DNA of 64,000 nucleotides from Campylobacter bilis (GTDB taxonomy: Bacteria > Campylobacterota > Campylobacteria > Campylobacterales > Campylobacteraceae): contig NZ_WUED01000006.1 of NCBI RefSeq assembly GCF_016806695.1, positions 1 to 64,000 of the forward strand, in the 5' to 3' direction. The position numbers and the translations under genes are program-made. Below are positions 30,402 to 38,912 of this stretch, piece by piece (the first letter of the stretch is position 1; each line of letters begins with the position of its first letter). The notes under the pieces are model-generated. The model saw nothing but the letters and a program-made list of their open reading frames with translations. It did no database searches and was not told the DNA's origin.

Positions 30402-32467
30402 ATTATTTTTTCTACAAAACTTGCCATAATAGTACGCATTATACCGCCAAAATTGATGGTGAGTTTTTCTTCTTTAGTATTTTTATTTACTTCAACAACC
30501 CTGCCAATGCCAAAAATTTTATGTTTGATGAGATCACCTTTGCTAAAACCGTTTGTATTGTGAGGTTTTGTTTTTTTATTGCTAAGTTCGCTTTCTTCTA
30601 AAAAACGACTAGGGCTTATATTTGCCCTTAAACCGTTATGAAAACGAGAGTGAGCCACACTAATACTAAGGGATTTTTTAGCGCGTGTAAATGCAACATA
30701 AGCAAGACGGCGTTCTTCTTCAAGATTTGTTTCGTGGTTTAAAGGAAAAAAACCTTCATCAAAGCCTATAATAAAAACATGATCAAATTCTAAACCTTTG
30801 CTAGCATGGATACTCATAAGGCAAATGCATTCTTCATCTAAGCCATCTTGATCGCTGAGTAAAGAAATTTCGCTTAATAAATCTTCTAATGTAGAATCAG
30901 GGTTTTCTTTGAGTTTGTCTTTTAAATTTGCATAGAATTCATCAAGATTGCGAACTCTTTCTTCACCTTCATCTTGTTTTGAAAAATAATCTTTGATTTT
31001 AAAGAGTTTTTCTATATTATCAAGCACTTCTTTTAAATTATCATAGCTTTTTAAAGTATGGATATTTTGTATGAAAGCATTTGCTTCACTTTGAGCTTTT
31101 TTATTTGCTAAAATTCCTATACCACCATTGCTTTCACACAGTGCATCAAAGAGTGAAATTTGATATTTTTGTGCGTATTGTTCTAATTTTTTTAAAGCTT
31201 GGGTGCCTATAGATCTTTTAGGACGATTGATAATTCTTTTAAAAGATAAATCATCATGAGGATTTAAAATGAGTCTAAGGTATGAAATGAGATCTTTTAT
31301 TTCTAATCTTTCATAAAAGCGCATGCCACTAAGCAATTTATAAGAAATTTTCTCTTTCATGAGTGCTTCTTCTATGGCTCTTGATAATGCATTGACGCGA
31401 AATAAAATAGCAATTTCTTTGGCTTCAACTCCACAATCTAATAATTTTTTTATTTTTTGTGCGATACGCAAGCTTTCATCTTTTTCGCTTTCATTATTGA
31501 AAATTACTATACTTTCTCCTGGATCTTTGGTGCAAATTAGGGTTTTTCCAAGGCGTTGTTTATTATATGCTATGAGGTTATTGGCTGCTTTTAAGATCGT
31601 GCCTACAGAGCGGTAATTGTGTTGAAGTTTTATAAGCTTGACATTTTTAAATTCATTTTTAAAATTTAAAATATTTTCGATTTTTGCCCCACGCCAACTA
31701 TAAATGCTTTGATCATCATCTCCTACAACGGTAATGTTTTCATGTGCATAACATAGATTTTTTAGGATTTTATATTGCAAGGTATTAGTGTCTTGATACT
31801 CATCAACGGTGATGTAATTATAAAGCAAGCTTTGTTCTTTGGCGAAATTTTTATCAGCTTCTAAAATAATATTGCTTAATAATAAAAGATCATCAAAATC
31901 TACAAAATTTTGTTTTAATAAATATTCTTCATAAGCACGATAGTAAGTAGCAAATTTATACATATTTTGGTACTTTTCATTATTATGATCTTTTAATGAG
32001 TCTAAATCTTTAAAGATGTCTTGAGATCTTTTACTTTCGTTTTTAAAATAAGATATGTATTTGATGATGTCATAAACGTTATCTTTGGTTTTATCAAGAA
32101 TTAAATCTTTAATGATTTTTTTCGTATCATCTGTATCGATCACAACAAAGTTATTTTTGCGTTGTAATCTTTCAAAATGAAGTTTTAAGAATAAAAGTCC
32201 AAATTTATGAAAAGTACAAAGTAGAGGGTTTTCATTGCCTCGTAAAAAACTCAGTGCTTTATGACGCATGATGCTTGCGGCTTTATTGGTAAAAGTAAGG
32301 GTGAGAGTATGATGAGATGGGATGCCTACTTCACCGACTAAATAAGCAAGACGAGTGGTGATGGTTTTAGTTTTTCCACTACCTGCGCCTGCTAAGATAA
32401 GCATAGCTCCATCAATATGGCTTGCAGCTTCTTTTTGATTTTCGTTTAAACCTTCAAATAGAGTCAT
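30398..32467 (-). CDS. uvrD: UvrD/PcrA/Rep-type SF1A DNA helicase
   Basis: This 689-aa superfamily 1A 3'-5' helicase acts in repair and replication restart. Motif I is [12 protein letters not shown], motif [10 protein letters not shown], motif [16 protein letters not shown], motif IV near LQHNYRSVG, motif [19 protein letters not shown] and motif [12 protein letters not shown]. The C-terminal [12 protein letters not shown] tail is a Tudor-like RNA-polymerase-contact segment of the UvrD/PcrA group. Rep versus UvrD cannot be separated by eye. It overlaps both neighbours by 4 bp. Confidence 0.92.
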   Translation of the reverse strand: MTLFEGLNENQKEAASHIDGAMLILAGAGSGKTKTITTRLAYLVGEVGIPSHHTLTLTFTNKAASIMRHKALSFLRGNENPLLCTFHKFGLLFLKLHFERLQRKNNFVVIDTDDTKKIIKDLILDKTKDNVYDIIKYISYFKNESKRSQDIFKDLDSLKDHNNEKYQNMYKFATYYRAYEEYLLKQNFVDFDDLLLLSNIILEADKNFAKEQSLLYNYITVDEYQDTNTLQYKILKNLCYAHENITVVGDDDQSIYSWRGAKIENILNFKNEFKNVKLIKLQHNYRSVGTILKAANNLIAYNKQRLGKTLICTKDPGESIVIFNNESEKDESLRIAQKIKKLLDCGVEAKEIAILFRVNALSRAIEEALMKEKISYKLLSGMRFYERLEIKDLISYLRLILNPHDDLSFKRIINRPKRSIGTQALKKLEQYAQKYQISLFDALCESNGGIGILANKKAQSEANAFIQNIHTLKSYDNLKEVLDNIEKLFKIKDYFSKQDEGEERVRNLDEFYANLKDKLKENPDSTLEDLLSEISLLSDQDGLDEECICLMSIHASKGLEFDHVFIIGFDEGFFPLNHETNLEEERRLAYVAFTRAKKSLSISVAHSRFHNGLRANISPSRFLEESELSNKKTKPHNTNGFSKGDLIKHKIFGIGRVVEVNKNTKEEKLTINFGGIMRTIMASFVEKII

Positions 32468-32901
32468 TTTTTAAAGATATCTTGATTTTTTGGATTGTTT
32501 AAAAATATATTTTTTGATTTTTGAGAGTTATGGTTTTCTTTGGGTTTATATAGACTAAAATTGACAAATAAAACACTATTTTGTACTTGAATTTGTGTAA
32601 TAGATCTTAAATCAACTTTAACAAAACTATCAAAATCATCATTGCCAAAGCCAGCATGAAATTGAATGTAATCTTTTGTCAATTGGATGGATTTAAAAGT
32701 ATATCCTCCAAGAGCAAAAAGAGCATAGGGATTTTGTCTTAGATCTAATTCTGAGGGAAGTTCAGGATTAAAATCTATAAATTTTGTGTTTGCAACTATG
32801 GAAAATTCTATATTTTTTTGTGTTAAAATTGTAATTATCTCATAGCAATGTTTTTGCATACTGTTGATAAAAGTTTCATCTTCTAATATCTTTTTTAGCA
32901 T
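32464..32901 (-). CDS. Small protein, possible SspB-like ClpX adaptor
   Basis: This 145-aa protein is usually left as hypothetical (Cj1100 in C. jejuni). I see a resemblance to SspB, the adaptor that takes ssrA-tagged proteins to ClpXP. There is an N-terminal helix, a beta-rich core, and the segment IQLTKDYIQFHAGFGNDDFD (residues 72-91), which aligns with the IxFxAxFGG substrate-groove strand of SspB. A VKVDLRSITQIQV strand follows, then a polar linker from about 119 and a short tail, NQDIFKK. SspB ends with a similar linker and ClpX-binding tail. It sits in the operon of smpB, clpS and clpA. The fold is inference. Confidence 0.6.
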   Translation of the reverse strand: MLKKILEDETFINSMQKHCYEIITILTQKNIEFSIVANTKFIDFNPELPSELDLRQNPYALFALGGYTFKSIQLTKDYIQFHAGFGNDDFDSFVKVDLRSITQIQVQNSVLFVNFSLYKPKENHNSQKSKNIFLNNPKNQDIFKK

Positions 32902-34616
32902 ATTTTTAACTCCATAAATTCATCAACAAGTTTTTGAATTTCTTTTATGCCTATTTCCCAAAAATTTTCATCTTCTATATCAAAACCAAACATTTGCACA
33001 AGTTCTTTAGGGCTGATGCTGCCACCTAAAGAAAGCATTTTGATATAAAGTTCTTTGAAATTTTCGCATTTTCCACTTTTATAAAGCCCATAAAGAGCTA
33101 AAACTAAAAGTTGTGCATAAGCATAAGCATAACAATAAAAAGGAGAGTGGATAAAATGAGGGATATAACTCCACCAAAAAGCATAATTTTTTGTAAGTTT
33201 TATACTGTCTTGAAACATTTTTTGAGATTCTTCCATCCAGATTTTGTTTAATTCTTCAGTGCTAAGTTCATTTTCTTGAGCGTGTAAGCGTCTTTCAAAG
33301 CAGGTAAAATTGATTTGTCTATAAAAGGTTGCAAAAATATCTTCAATTTTATTTGCATATAATGCTAAGAGTTCTTCTTTTTTGAGTTTGTCTTTAATAA
33401 AATCAAAAATCAGCATTTCAGCAAAAACAGAAGCTGTTTCTGCTGTAGTTAAAGGTGTGTTTTGATTTAAATAGCTTACATTATAAGAAAGTTGCTGATG
33501 GATGGTATGTCCTAATTCATGCGCGAGTGTGAAAAGATCGCGTCTTTTGTTGGTATAATTTAGCAAAACAAAAGGGTGGGCATCTGGGGTAGCAGAGTGA
33601 GAAAAGGCACCGCCTTGTTTGTTTTCTTGTGGATATACATCAATCCAGCCTTTATCAAAAGCATTCTTAGCTATGTCATAAAATTGAGGAGAAAATGCTT
33701 TAAAAGCCTTTAAAACTATATCTTTACTTGTTTGAAAGTCAAAATTCGGTTCTTTTCCAATGGGTGCATACCTATCGTAATCTTTTAACTCATCATAACC
33801 TAGAATTTGTTTTTTTCTTTTATAAAATTTTGATACCAAATCAAAATGTTTTTGTGCGCTAAGTATTAAAGAATCTACGCTTTTTTGCGAAATTTGATTG
33901 CTAATATGTCTTGAAATTTCAGCATTTTCATATCCTCTTAATAAACCTATATTTTTTCTTTCGGTTTTAATCATATTAATGATAAAGCTTAACAATTTGA
34001 TATTTTTTTGCAAAACTTTGGTGAATTTTTTAGCAGCTTTTTTACGTACTGATCTGTCTTGATCATACATTTTGCTTAAAATTTCTTCTTCGCTAAGCTT
34101 TTTACCTTCAAAAGGAATTTTTAAAGCACTCATAATTTCATCAAAAAGTCTACTAAAAGCTTGTGCACCAGTGTTTGAAAGATAAAGCATGATACGTTCT
34201 TCATTTTTACTAAGATTATAGCGTTTATTTTCAATTAAATTAGAAAGATAAAAACTATAATTTTTGCAAAAATTTAAAAATTCTTGACTTTTTTGAGGGT
34301 CTAATTCGCAAAATTCAAGTTCAAAGAAAAGTAGATTTTCTTCTATTTTTTTGCATTCTTCTTCATATTTGGCATAAAAAGATCCATCTTGAGTGTTTTT
34401 TGCAAAAAGCAAATAAGCATAAGTTATGATTTTTCCAAGAGCTTGATTTAAATTTTCATAATTTATTAAAGCTTGCGAAAAATCTTTAGCATTTAAAGTA
34501 TGAAGTTTGTTTTCGTATTTTTTTTTGAAATTTAAACTAGCTTGGATTTGATTTTGAGTAAAATTTTGTAATTCTTCTTTATTTTTAAATAAGGCACTTA
34601 AATCCCATTCTAACAT
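32895..34616 (-). CDS. pepF: Oligoendopeptidase F, M3 family
   Basis: This 573-aa zinc metallopeptidase of family M3B hydrolyses oligopeptides in the cytoplasm. The zinc motif is FTLAHELGHTIHQQL (HExxH), and the third ligand lies in TAETASVFAEMLI downstream. There is no signal peptide. The helical N-terminal half (residues 1 to about 330) forms the channel. The length is typical of PepF. It overlaps the SspB-like gene by 7 bp and follows pyrB by 3 bp. Confidence 0.92.
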   Translation of the reverse strand: MLEWDLSALFKNKEELQNFTQNQIQASLNFKKKYENKLHTLNAKDFSQALINYENLNQALGKIITYAYLLFAKNTQDGSFYAKYEEECKKIEENLLFFELEFCELDPQKSQEFLNFCKNYSFYLSNLIENKRYNLSKNEERIMLYLSNTGAQAFSRLFDEIMSALKIPFEGKKLSEEEILSKMYDQDRSVRKKAAKKFTKVLQKNIKLLSFIINMIKTERKNIGLLRGYENAEISRHISNQISQKSVDSLILSAQKHFDLVSKFYKRKKQILGYDELKDYDRYAPIGKEPNFDFQTSKDIVLKAFKAFSPQFYDIAKNAFDKGWIDVYPQENKQGGAFSHSATPDAHPFVLLNYTNKRRDLFTLAHELGHTIHQQLSYNVSYLNQNTPLTTAETASVFAEMLIFDFIKDKLKKEELLALYANKIEDIFATFYRQINFTCFERRLHAQENELSTEELNKIWMEESQKMFQDSIKLTKNYAFWWSYIPHFIHSPFYCYAYAYAQLLVLALYGLYKSGKCENFKELYIKMLSLGGSISPKELVQMFGFDIEDENFWEIGIKEIQKLVDEFMELKIC

Positions 34617-34619
34617 ATT

Positions 34620-35507
34620 TTATCCTTTATTTTCTAGTATAAGTTTTTTAAGAACAGCCATTCTAATGGCAATTCCGTTTTTAACTTGTTTTAAAACCAA
34701 AGTTCTTTCATCTTTCATGATCTCATCACTTATGTCTATATTACGGTTGACAGGGCCAGGGTGTAATAAGATAAGCTTTTTATTTTCAATAAGATTTTTT
34801 TGAATGCAAAAATCATTAGCATAATCTTGAAGTGAAGCATAAACGGTTTTATTATGTCTTTCAGTCTGTGTTCTAAGACTCATTATTATATCTGAATTTT
34901 CTATGATATTTTTATTAAATTGATAAAATTTTTTAAGAGAAGTATGAGGCATGAAATGTGGCGGTGCAACTAAGACAATATCAAGATTAAATCTTGTTAA
35001 AAGTTCTATATTAGATGCAGCAACGCGTGAATTTTTAATGTCTCCTACTATACAAATTTTTTTACCTTCAACCTTGCCATTAAAATGGTTATAAATAGTA
35101 AATAAATCCAATAAAGCCTGAGTAGGGTGAGAGTGCTTTCCATCTCCTGCATTTATAATAGGACAATGCGTGTGTTTTGCAAGTATTAAAGGAACGCCTG
35201 AATGCGCATGTCTTATAATAATAGCATTAGGACTCATGGCATCTAAATTAGCAACTGTATCATATAAGGTTTCACCTTTGCTTGAACTTGATCTTGAAAC
35301 ATCAAGCCTTAAGACTCTAGCACCTAGTCTTCTTGTAGCACTTTCAAATGAGGAAAGCGTGCGTGTGGAATTTTCAAAGAAAATCGTTGTAATGCTTTTG
35401 CCTTCAAGGAAGGTTCTAGGTTTTTCATCTAAAAAATCTTTTGCTTCTTCAAAAAGCTTAATGATTTCACTTTTACTAAAGTCTTTTGTAGTGATAAAAT
35501 GACGCAT
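34620..35507 (-). CDS. pyrB: Aspartate carbamoyltransferase catalytic chain
   Basis: This 295-aa enzyme catalyses the second step of pyrimidine synthesis. The carbamoyl-phosphate loop is [15 protein letters not shown] (STRT), [11 protein letters not shown] lies in the active site, and [13 protein letters not shown] closes the aspartate domain. No regulatory chain gene is adjacent. It is the first gene of the minus-strand operon extending to aat. AAGG precedes the ATG by 6 bp. Confidence 0.96.
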   Translation of the reverse strand: MRHFITTKDFSKSEIIKLFEEAKDFLDEKPRTFLEGKSITTIFFENSTRTLSSFESATRRLGARVLRLDVSRSSSSKGETLYDTVANLDAMSPNAIIIRHAHSGVPLILAKHTHCPIINAGDGKHSHPTQALLDLFTIYNHFNGKVEGKKICIVGDIKNSRVAASNIELLTRFNLDIVLVAPPHFMPHTSLKKFYQFNKNIIENSDIIMSLRTQTERHNKTVYASLQDYANDFCIQKNLIENKKLILLHPGPVNRNIDISDEIMKDERTLVLKQVKNGIAIRMAVLKKLILENKG

Positions 35508-35523
35508 ATTTTACCTTAATTTA

Positions 35524-35532
35524 TTTTTAGCA
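35524..35532 (-). promoter_or_regulatory. Candidate pyrB operon promoter
   Basis: Read on the minus strand, TGCTAAAAA (complement of 35524-35532) resembles an extended -10 about 17 bp before the pyrB start. It lies within the short dyad TAGCAA-A-TTGCTA (35528-35540). The leader would be very short. An alternative -10 is TATAGC slightly upstream. Confidence 0.3.
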
Positions 35533-35842
35533 AATTGCTATAAAAATGTTTTACAGAGTTATTTCAAGTACTCTTGATACTATTATTAATTATAAAACCT
35601 AAAATGGCAATGTTTTTATTGCTATATCATAATAAAAATTTCTAGCTTTGATTTTATCTAACCTAAGCTTAATTTTTGGAAATTTATAGGCTTTTTAGTA
35701 TGGGCTTTGATTTGATATTTTTAGATTATAAAAATAAAGCAAAGATTAAAAATATTTTGCTTAGATGCTTGATGATAAAAAATTATTTGTTTTTACAATC
35801 TAATGTATTTTTAATTTAAAGAAATCATTAGACTTTGTTAAT

Positions 35843-35876
35843 AATTAAGCTTGAGCAAGTTTAATTAAGTTACAAT
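35843..35876 (+). promoter_or_regulatory. metK promoter with operator-like dyad
   Basis: An imperfect 11-bp inverted repeat, AATTAAGCTTG - AG - CAAGTTTAATT (35843-35866, one mismatch), lies directly upstream of a -10 element, TACAAT (35871-35876). Transcription would start near 35883, leaving a short leader with the ribosome binding site AAAGGA (35895-35900). The dyad occupies the position where a repressor or activator would touch the polymerase. No SAM riboswitch fits in so short a leader. Confidence 0.5.
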
Positions 35877-35905
35877 ATCATTTTATTTTAAACGAAAGGA
35901 CTTTT

Positions 35906-37102
35906 ATGTATCTATTCACTTCAGAAGTCGTAAGTGCAGGTCATCCAGACAAATGCGCTGATATAATCGCTGATACAATAGTGGATATACTCTTGAAAAA
36001 TGACAAAAATTCAAGAGTGGCGAGTGAGGTTTTTGTCGCAGGAAATAAGGTTGTGATAGGAGGCGAAGTTAAATCAAATCACAAGCTTAGCAAAGCTGAT
36101 TACGATAATTTAGTTAAAGATGTTTTGAAAAATATCGGATATGATGGGGCAGGGCATTTTAGTAAAGAAGAATGTTTGCATCCTGATGAGGTTGATGTAA
36201 TGGTGTTTTTAAATGAGCAAAGCCCAGATATCAATCAGGGTGTAGATCAAGAAGGCGGAGAAACAGGAGCAGGTGATCAAGGCATTATGTTTGGTTTTGC
36301 AAGTTGCGAAGCACAAGAGTATATGCCAGCAGCTATTAGTTATGCTAGAATGCTTTGTGATAAGGTGTATGCTTATGCAAAAGCCAATCCACATGAGCTT
36401 GGTGTAGATATTAAAACTCAAGTGACTATTGATTATGGCACGAAAGCAAATTTTGAAAATTGTAAGCCACAAAGTATTCATACCATAGTCGTTTCAGCAC
36501 CTTGCGTTGCAAGTATGAAAATACAAGATTTAAGATCTTTAATAATGAAATTAATCTTAGACACTAATTTACCTCAAGGACTTTTCAATCCTGAAAAAAC
36601 TAAAATTTTAATCAACCCAACAGGTAAATATGTCAATCACTCTTCCTTGCATGATAGTGGTTTAACAGGAAGAAAGCTTATAGTTGATAGTTTTGGTGGT
36701 TATTCTCCAATAGGTGGTGGTGCACAATCTAGCAAGGATTATACTAAAGTAGATAGAAGCGGACTTTACGCAGCTAGATGGCTTGCGAAAAATATAGTTG
36801 CAGCAGGGCTTGCTAAAAAATGCATAGTGCAACTTAGCTATGCTATAGGTGTTGCAAAACCAACTTCAGTTAGTGTTGATTGTATGGGGACAAATACTAG
36901 CGTTAATGATGATATTTTAAGTGAATTTGTAATGCAAAATTTTGCTTTAACACCAAATTGGATCCGAGATAAATTTCATTTAGATAAACCAAGTAAAGAA
37001 ACTTTTCTTTATGCAGATGTAGCAGCACGCGGACAAGTAGGGCAAAAAGACTATCCTTGGGAGAAACTTGATGCTTTAGAACAATTTAAAACTTTGATTT
37101 AG
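35906..37102 (+). CDS. metK: S-adenosylmethionine synthetase
   Basis: This 398-aa enzyme makes S-adenosylmethionine from ATP and methionine. Conserved motifs include SEVVSAGHPDKCAD at the N-terminus, the family GAGDQG-type loop ETGAGDQGIMFG, and the glycine-rich GGGAQSSKDYTKVDRSGLY P-loop-like stretch. The length is normal. It is monocistronic: it has its own promoter and is closed by a strong terminator 7 bp after the stop. Confidence 0.97.
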   Translation: MYLFTSEVVSAGHPDKCADIIADTIVDILLKNDKNSRVASEVFVAGNKVVIGGEVKSNHKLSKADYDNLVKDVLKNIGYDGAGHFSKEECLHPDEVDVMVFLNEQSPDINQGVDQEGGETGAGDQGIMFGFASCEAQEYMPAAISYARMLCDKVYAYAKANPHELGVDIKTQVTIDYGTKANFENCKPQSIHTIVVSAPCVASMKIQDLRSLIMKLILDTNLPQGLFNPEKTKILINPTGKYVNHSSLHDSGLTGRKLIVDSFGGYSPIGGGAQSSKDYTKVDRSGLYAARWLAKNIVAAGLAKKCIVQLSYAIGVAKPTSVSVDCMGTNTSVNDDILSEFVMQNFALTPNWIRDKFHLDKPSKETFLYADVAARGQVGQKDYPWEKLDALEQFKTLI

Positions 37103-37108
37103 ATTGTT

Positions 37109-37147
37109 AAACACACAAGCTTAACATTGAGAAGCTTGTGTGTTTTT
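37109..37147 (+). terminator. metK rho-independent terminator
   Basis: A 14-bp perfect stem, AAACACACAAGCTT / AAGCTTGTGTGTTT (37109-37122 and 37132-37145), with a 9-base loop, runs into T5. It starts 7 bp after the metK stop codon. It is the clearest intrinsic terminator in the window. Confidence 0.88.
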
Positions 37148-37167
37148 AAGATATTAAAAAGTGTTAA

Positions 37168-37277
37168 TTTTGACTTAGAGGGATATTTAAAAATATCCCC
37201 CATAAATATAAAAGTTAGGAAGGAGGCTAAATAAATTTTTATTTAGCTTGGGGTTTAAAAACCCCTCTAAGTCAAAA
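37168..37277. other. Structured inverted-repeat element; possible small RNA or MITE-like remnant
   Basis: A 110-bp element is bounded by a perfect 15-bp inverted repeat starting TTTTGACTTAGAGGG (37168-37182, matching 37263-37277). Three hairpins nest inside: GGGATATTT/AAATATCCC (37180-37199), GCTAAATAAA/TTTATTTAGC (37226-37247) and GGGGTTT/AAACCCC (37250-37265). AAGGAGG (37220-37226) is unpaired on the plus strand, so a minus-strand RNA would expose CCUCCUU. An 18-bp palindrome just outside (37279-37296) contains TATAAT in both directions, and the leftward one would start RNA at the element edge. No ORF fits. Function is unknown. Confidence 0.5.
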
Positions 37278-37362
37278 AGTTTTATAATTATAAAACAAAA
37301 TAACTTAAATTACTTTAAAACCACAATAATTATTATTTTTTTGTAATTTTTAAATTCAATGC

Positions 37363-38667
37363 TTAATTTAACAGATTTTTCCACTCTTGGATGAGTCTTT
37401 TTTTAGGTAATATTAGTGCATTTTCTTTGCCATTTGTTGCATGATAAACACTAACACCATATTTACTTGAGTAAAATTTCATCAAGAGTTGTTGGAGTTT
37501 GTACTCGCTGCTGTGATTAAACCAGGCATTATTACTTAAGGCTATGATGATTTGTGAATTTTTGTAATTTTGCTCTTTAGTAGCTTCATAACAAATAGCA
37601 TTGGTGATGATTTGATTATCTAGTTTGTATTTACTTTGTATAGGTCCTTGAGAAAATTCTTGCATATTTTGTAAAAAATGTTTTTTTACAAAATCAGTAA
37701 AAAATGGGATTTTTTCACCAAAAGGGACTAAAAAATGTTTGTTTAAAATATAAACATTGCCTTTTTTGAAAATATAGGTGCTATTATAGATAAGTTCTTT
37801 TTCTATATTTAATGCTCCTGTAATAATGGTGATTTGATGAGATAGATTTTTAAGTATGAGTTTATACTTAGTGTTTTGCAAATTAAAAGCAAAAGCAGTT
37901 TCAGGCAAGATTACTAGATCTTTTTTTTCTTTTATAGCTTGAAGAATTTCTTGGATTAAAAAATCAGAACTAGGTATGAGATTTTCTTTTAAGAATTTTT
38001 TATCTTGAGAAATATTAGTATTAATGAGTTTGTAATTTAAATTAAGAGTATGTGCTGTTTTTTCATCGTATTGAAAACCAATAGAGAATAAAAGAACAAT
38101 AATAGCCATTTTATAATATCTTGAAATATATCCTTCGTGAAGAAAATAAGCTATTAAAAACAAGCAAATAATACCACGATAGCTTGGATCAAAAAAACCA
38201 TACACTGTAAAAATTCCCCAATTAAGCCAGTCAAAACCTAAAGGATGGATAAAACTTAAGCAAAAAATTCCACATAGCCTTAAAAAATCGAATTTTAATA
38301 TATAGCATAGTCTAAAAAGTATGCCATAAACAAGTCCAACTATAATTGGAATTATAATTATGAGATAAGTTAAATCGAAGTAAATTGAAGATAAACCTAG
38401 CCACCAAAACCAAAGAATTCCTACAAAAAATCCTATCCAAAAATAATGTTTAGCATTTTGACTTTTTAAAAGTAAAACCAAGCCCCATATTGCTAAAAAA
38501 GGACTGATACTTTGAGTAAAAATATTTTCAAAAAATGATAAGTAAATAGAATTTGAAAGTAAAATTGCAATAAAAAAGACTTTTATTATTTTAAAAATGA
38601 TAGAATTAGTATTTACTTTTTTTGGAATAAAGGAAAAATATGACAGAAAATTCAATTTTAACTTCAT
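37363..38667 (-). CDS. lnt: Apolipoprotein N-acyltransferase
   Basis: This 434-aa inner-membrane enzyme adds the third acyl chain to lipoproteins. An N-terminal membrane domain with several helices (about residues 25-200) is followed by a nitrilase-like periplasmic domain. The catalytic Glu is in VILPETAFAF, the Lys near VPFGEKIPF and the Cys in ITNAICYEAT. The start at 38667 is backed by AGAGG 5 bp upstream even though it lies inside yajC, read the opposite way. It is convergent with metK. Confidence 0.9.
   Translation of the reverse strand: MKLKLNFLSYFSFIPKKVNTNSIIFKIIKVFFIAILLSNSIYLSFFENIFTQSISPFLAIWGLVLLLKSQNAKHYFWIGFFVGILWFWWLGLSSIYFDLTYLIIIIPIIVGLVYGILFRLCYILKFDFLRLCGIFCLSFIHPLGFDWLNWGIFTVYGFFDPSYRGIICLFLIAYFLHEGYISRYYKMAIIVLLFSIGFQYDEKTAHTLNLNYKLINTNISQDKKFLKENLIPSSDFLIQEILQAIKEKKDLVILPETAFAFNLQNTKYKLILKNLSHQITIITGALNIEKELIYNSTYIFKKGNVYILNKHFLVPFGEKIPFFTDFVKKHFLQNMQEFSQGPIQSKYKLDNQIITNAICYEATKEQNYKNSQIIIALSNNAWFNHSSEYKLQQLLMKFYSSKYGVSVYHATNGKENALILPKKRLIQEWKNLLN
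38598..38606 (+). promoter_or_regulatory. yajC operon promoter, extended -10, inside lnt
   Basis: TGATAGAAT (38598-38606) fits TGnTANAAT and lies 33 bp before the yajC start, within the first codons of lnt on the other strand. AAAGGA (38630-38635) is the ribosome binding site. The matching leftward promoter of lnt must lie within yajC and is not obvious. Confidence 0.5.
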
Positions 38668-38912
38668 TGTTACCTCTTGTAGTGTTATTTGCGATTTTTT
38701 ATTTCTTGGTTATTAGGCCTCAGCAAAAGCAAGCAAAAGCACATAAGCAGATGCTTGAGTCCTTGCAAAAAGGAGATAAAATCATCACCAATGGTGGACT
38801 CATTTGTGAAGTAATAAAACCAGAGGAAGATTTTATCAAAGTTAAGCTTAATGAAGATAATGTTACAGCAAAAATTTCACGAGATTTTATAGCAAAGAAA
38901 ATTAATGCGTAA
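38640..38912 (+). CDS. yajC: YajC, Sec translocon accessory subunit
   Basis: This 90-aa single-span protein forms a complex with SecD and SecF. Residues about 8-25 (LLPLVVLFAIFYFLVIRP) are the membrane helix, followed by the QQKQAKAHKQML signature and a small cytoplasmic domain, GDKIITNGGLICEV. It overlaps the 5' end of lnt by 28 bp head to head. The end overlaps secD by 8 bp. It is the first gene of a long rightward operon. Confidence 0.95.
   Translation: MTENSILTSLLPLVVLFAIFYFLVIRPQQKQAKAHKQMLESLQKGDKIITNGGLICEVIKPEEDFIKVKLNEDNVTAKISRDFIAKKINA

Larger units (their letters stand above)
35508..35905. other. 398-bp intergenic region between pyrB and metK
   Basis: This is the largest non-coding stretch of the window, very A/T-rich and rich in short direct and inverted repeats. 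It holds the divergent promoters of pyrB (left end) and metK (right end). In C. jejuni NCTC 11168 a transporter gene (Cj1097) lies between pyrB and metK. Here I find no convincing coding remnant, tRNA or mobile-element end in the middle (35600-35820). Confidence 0.6.

Noticed and set aside
35508-35905. SAM riboswitch before metK
   Set aside because: The likely start site leaves only about 23 nt of leader, and no multi-stem aptamer precedes it.
37168-37277. CRISPR repeat or tracrRNA
   Set aside because: There are no direct repeats with spacers and no cas gene near; the element is a single copy with nested hairpins.
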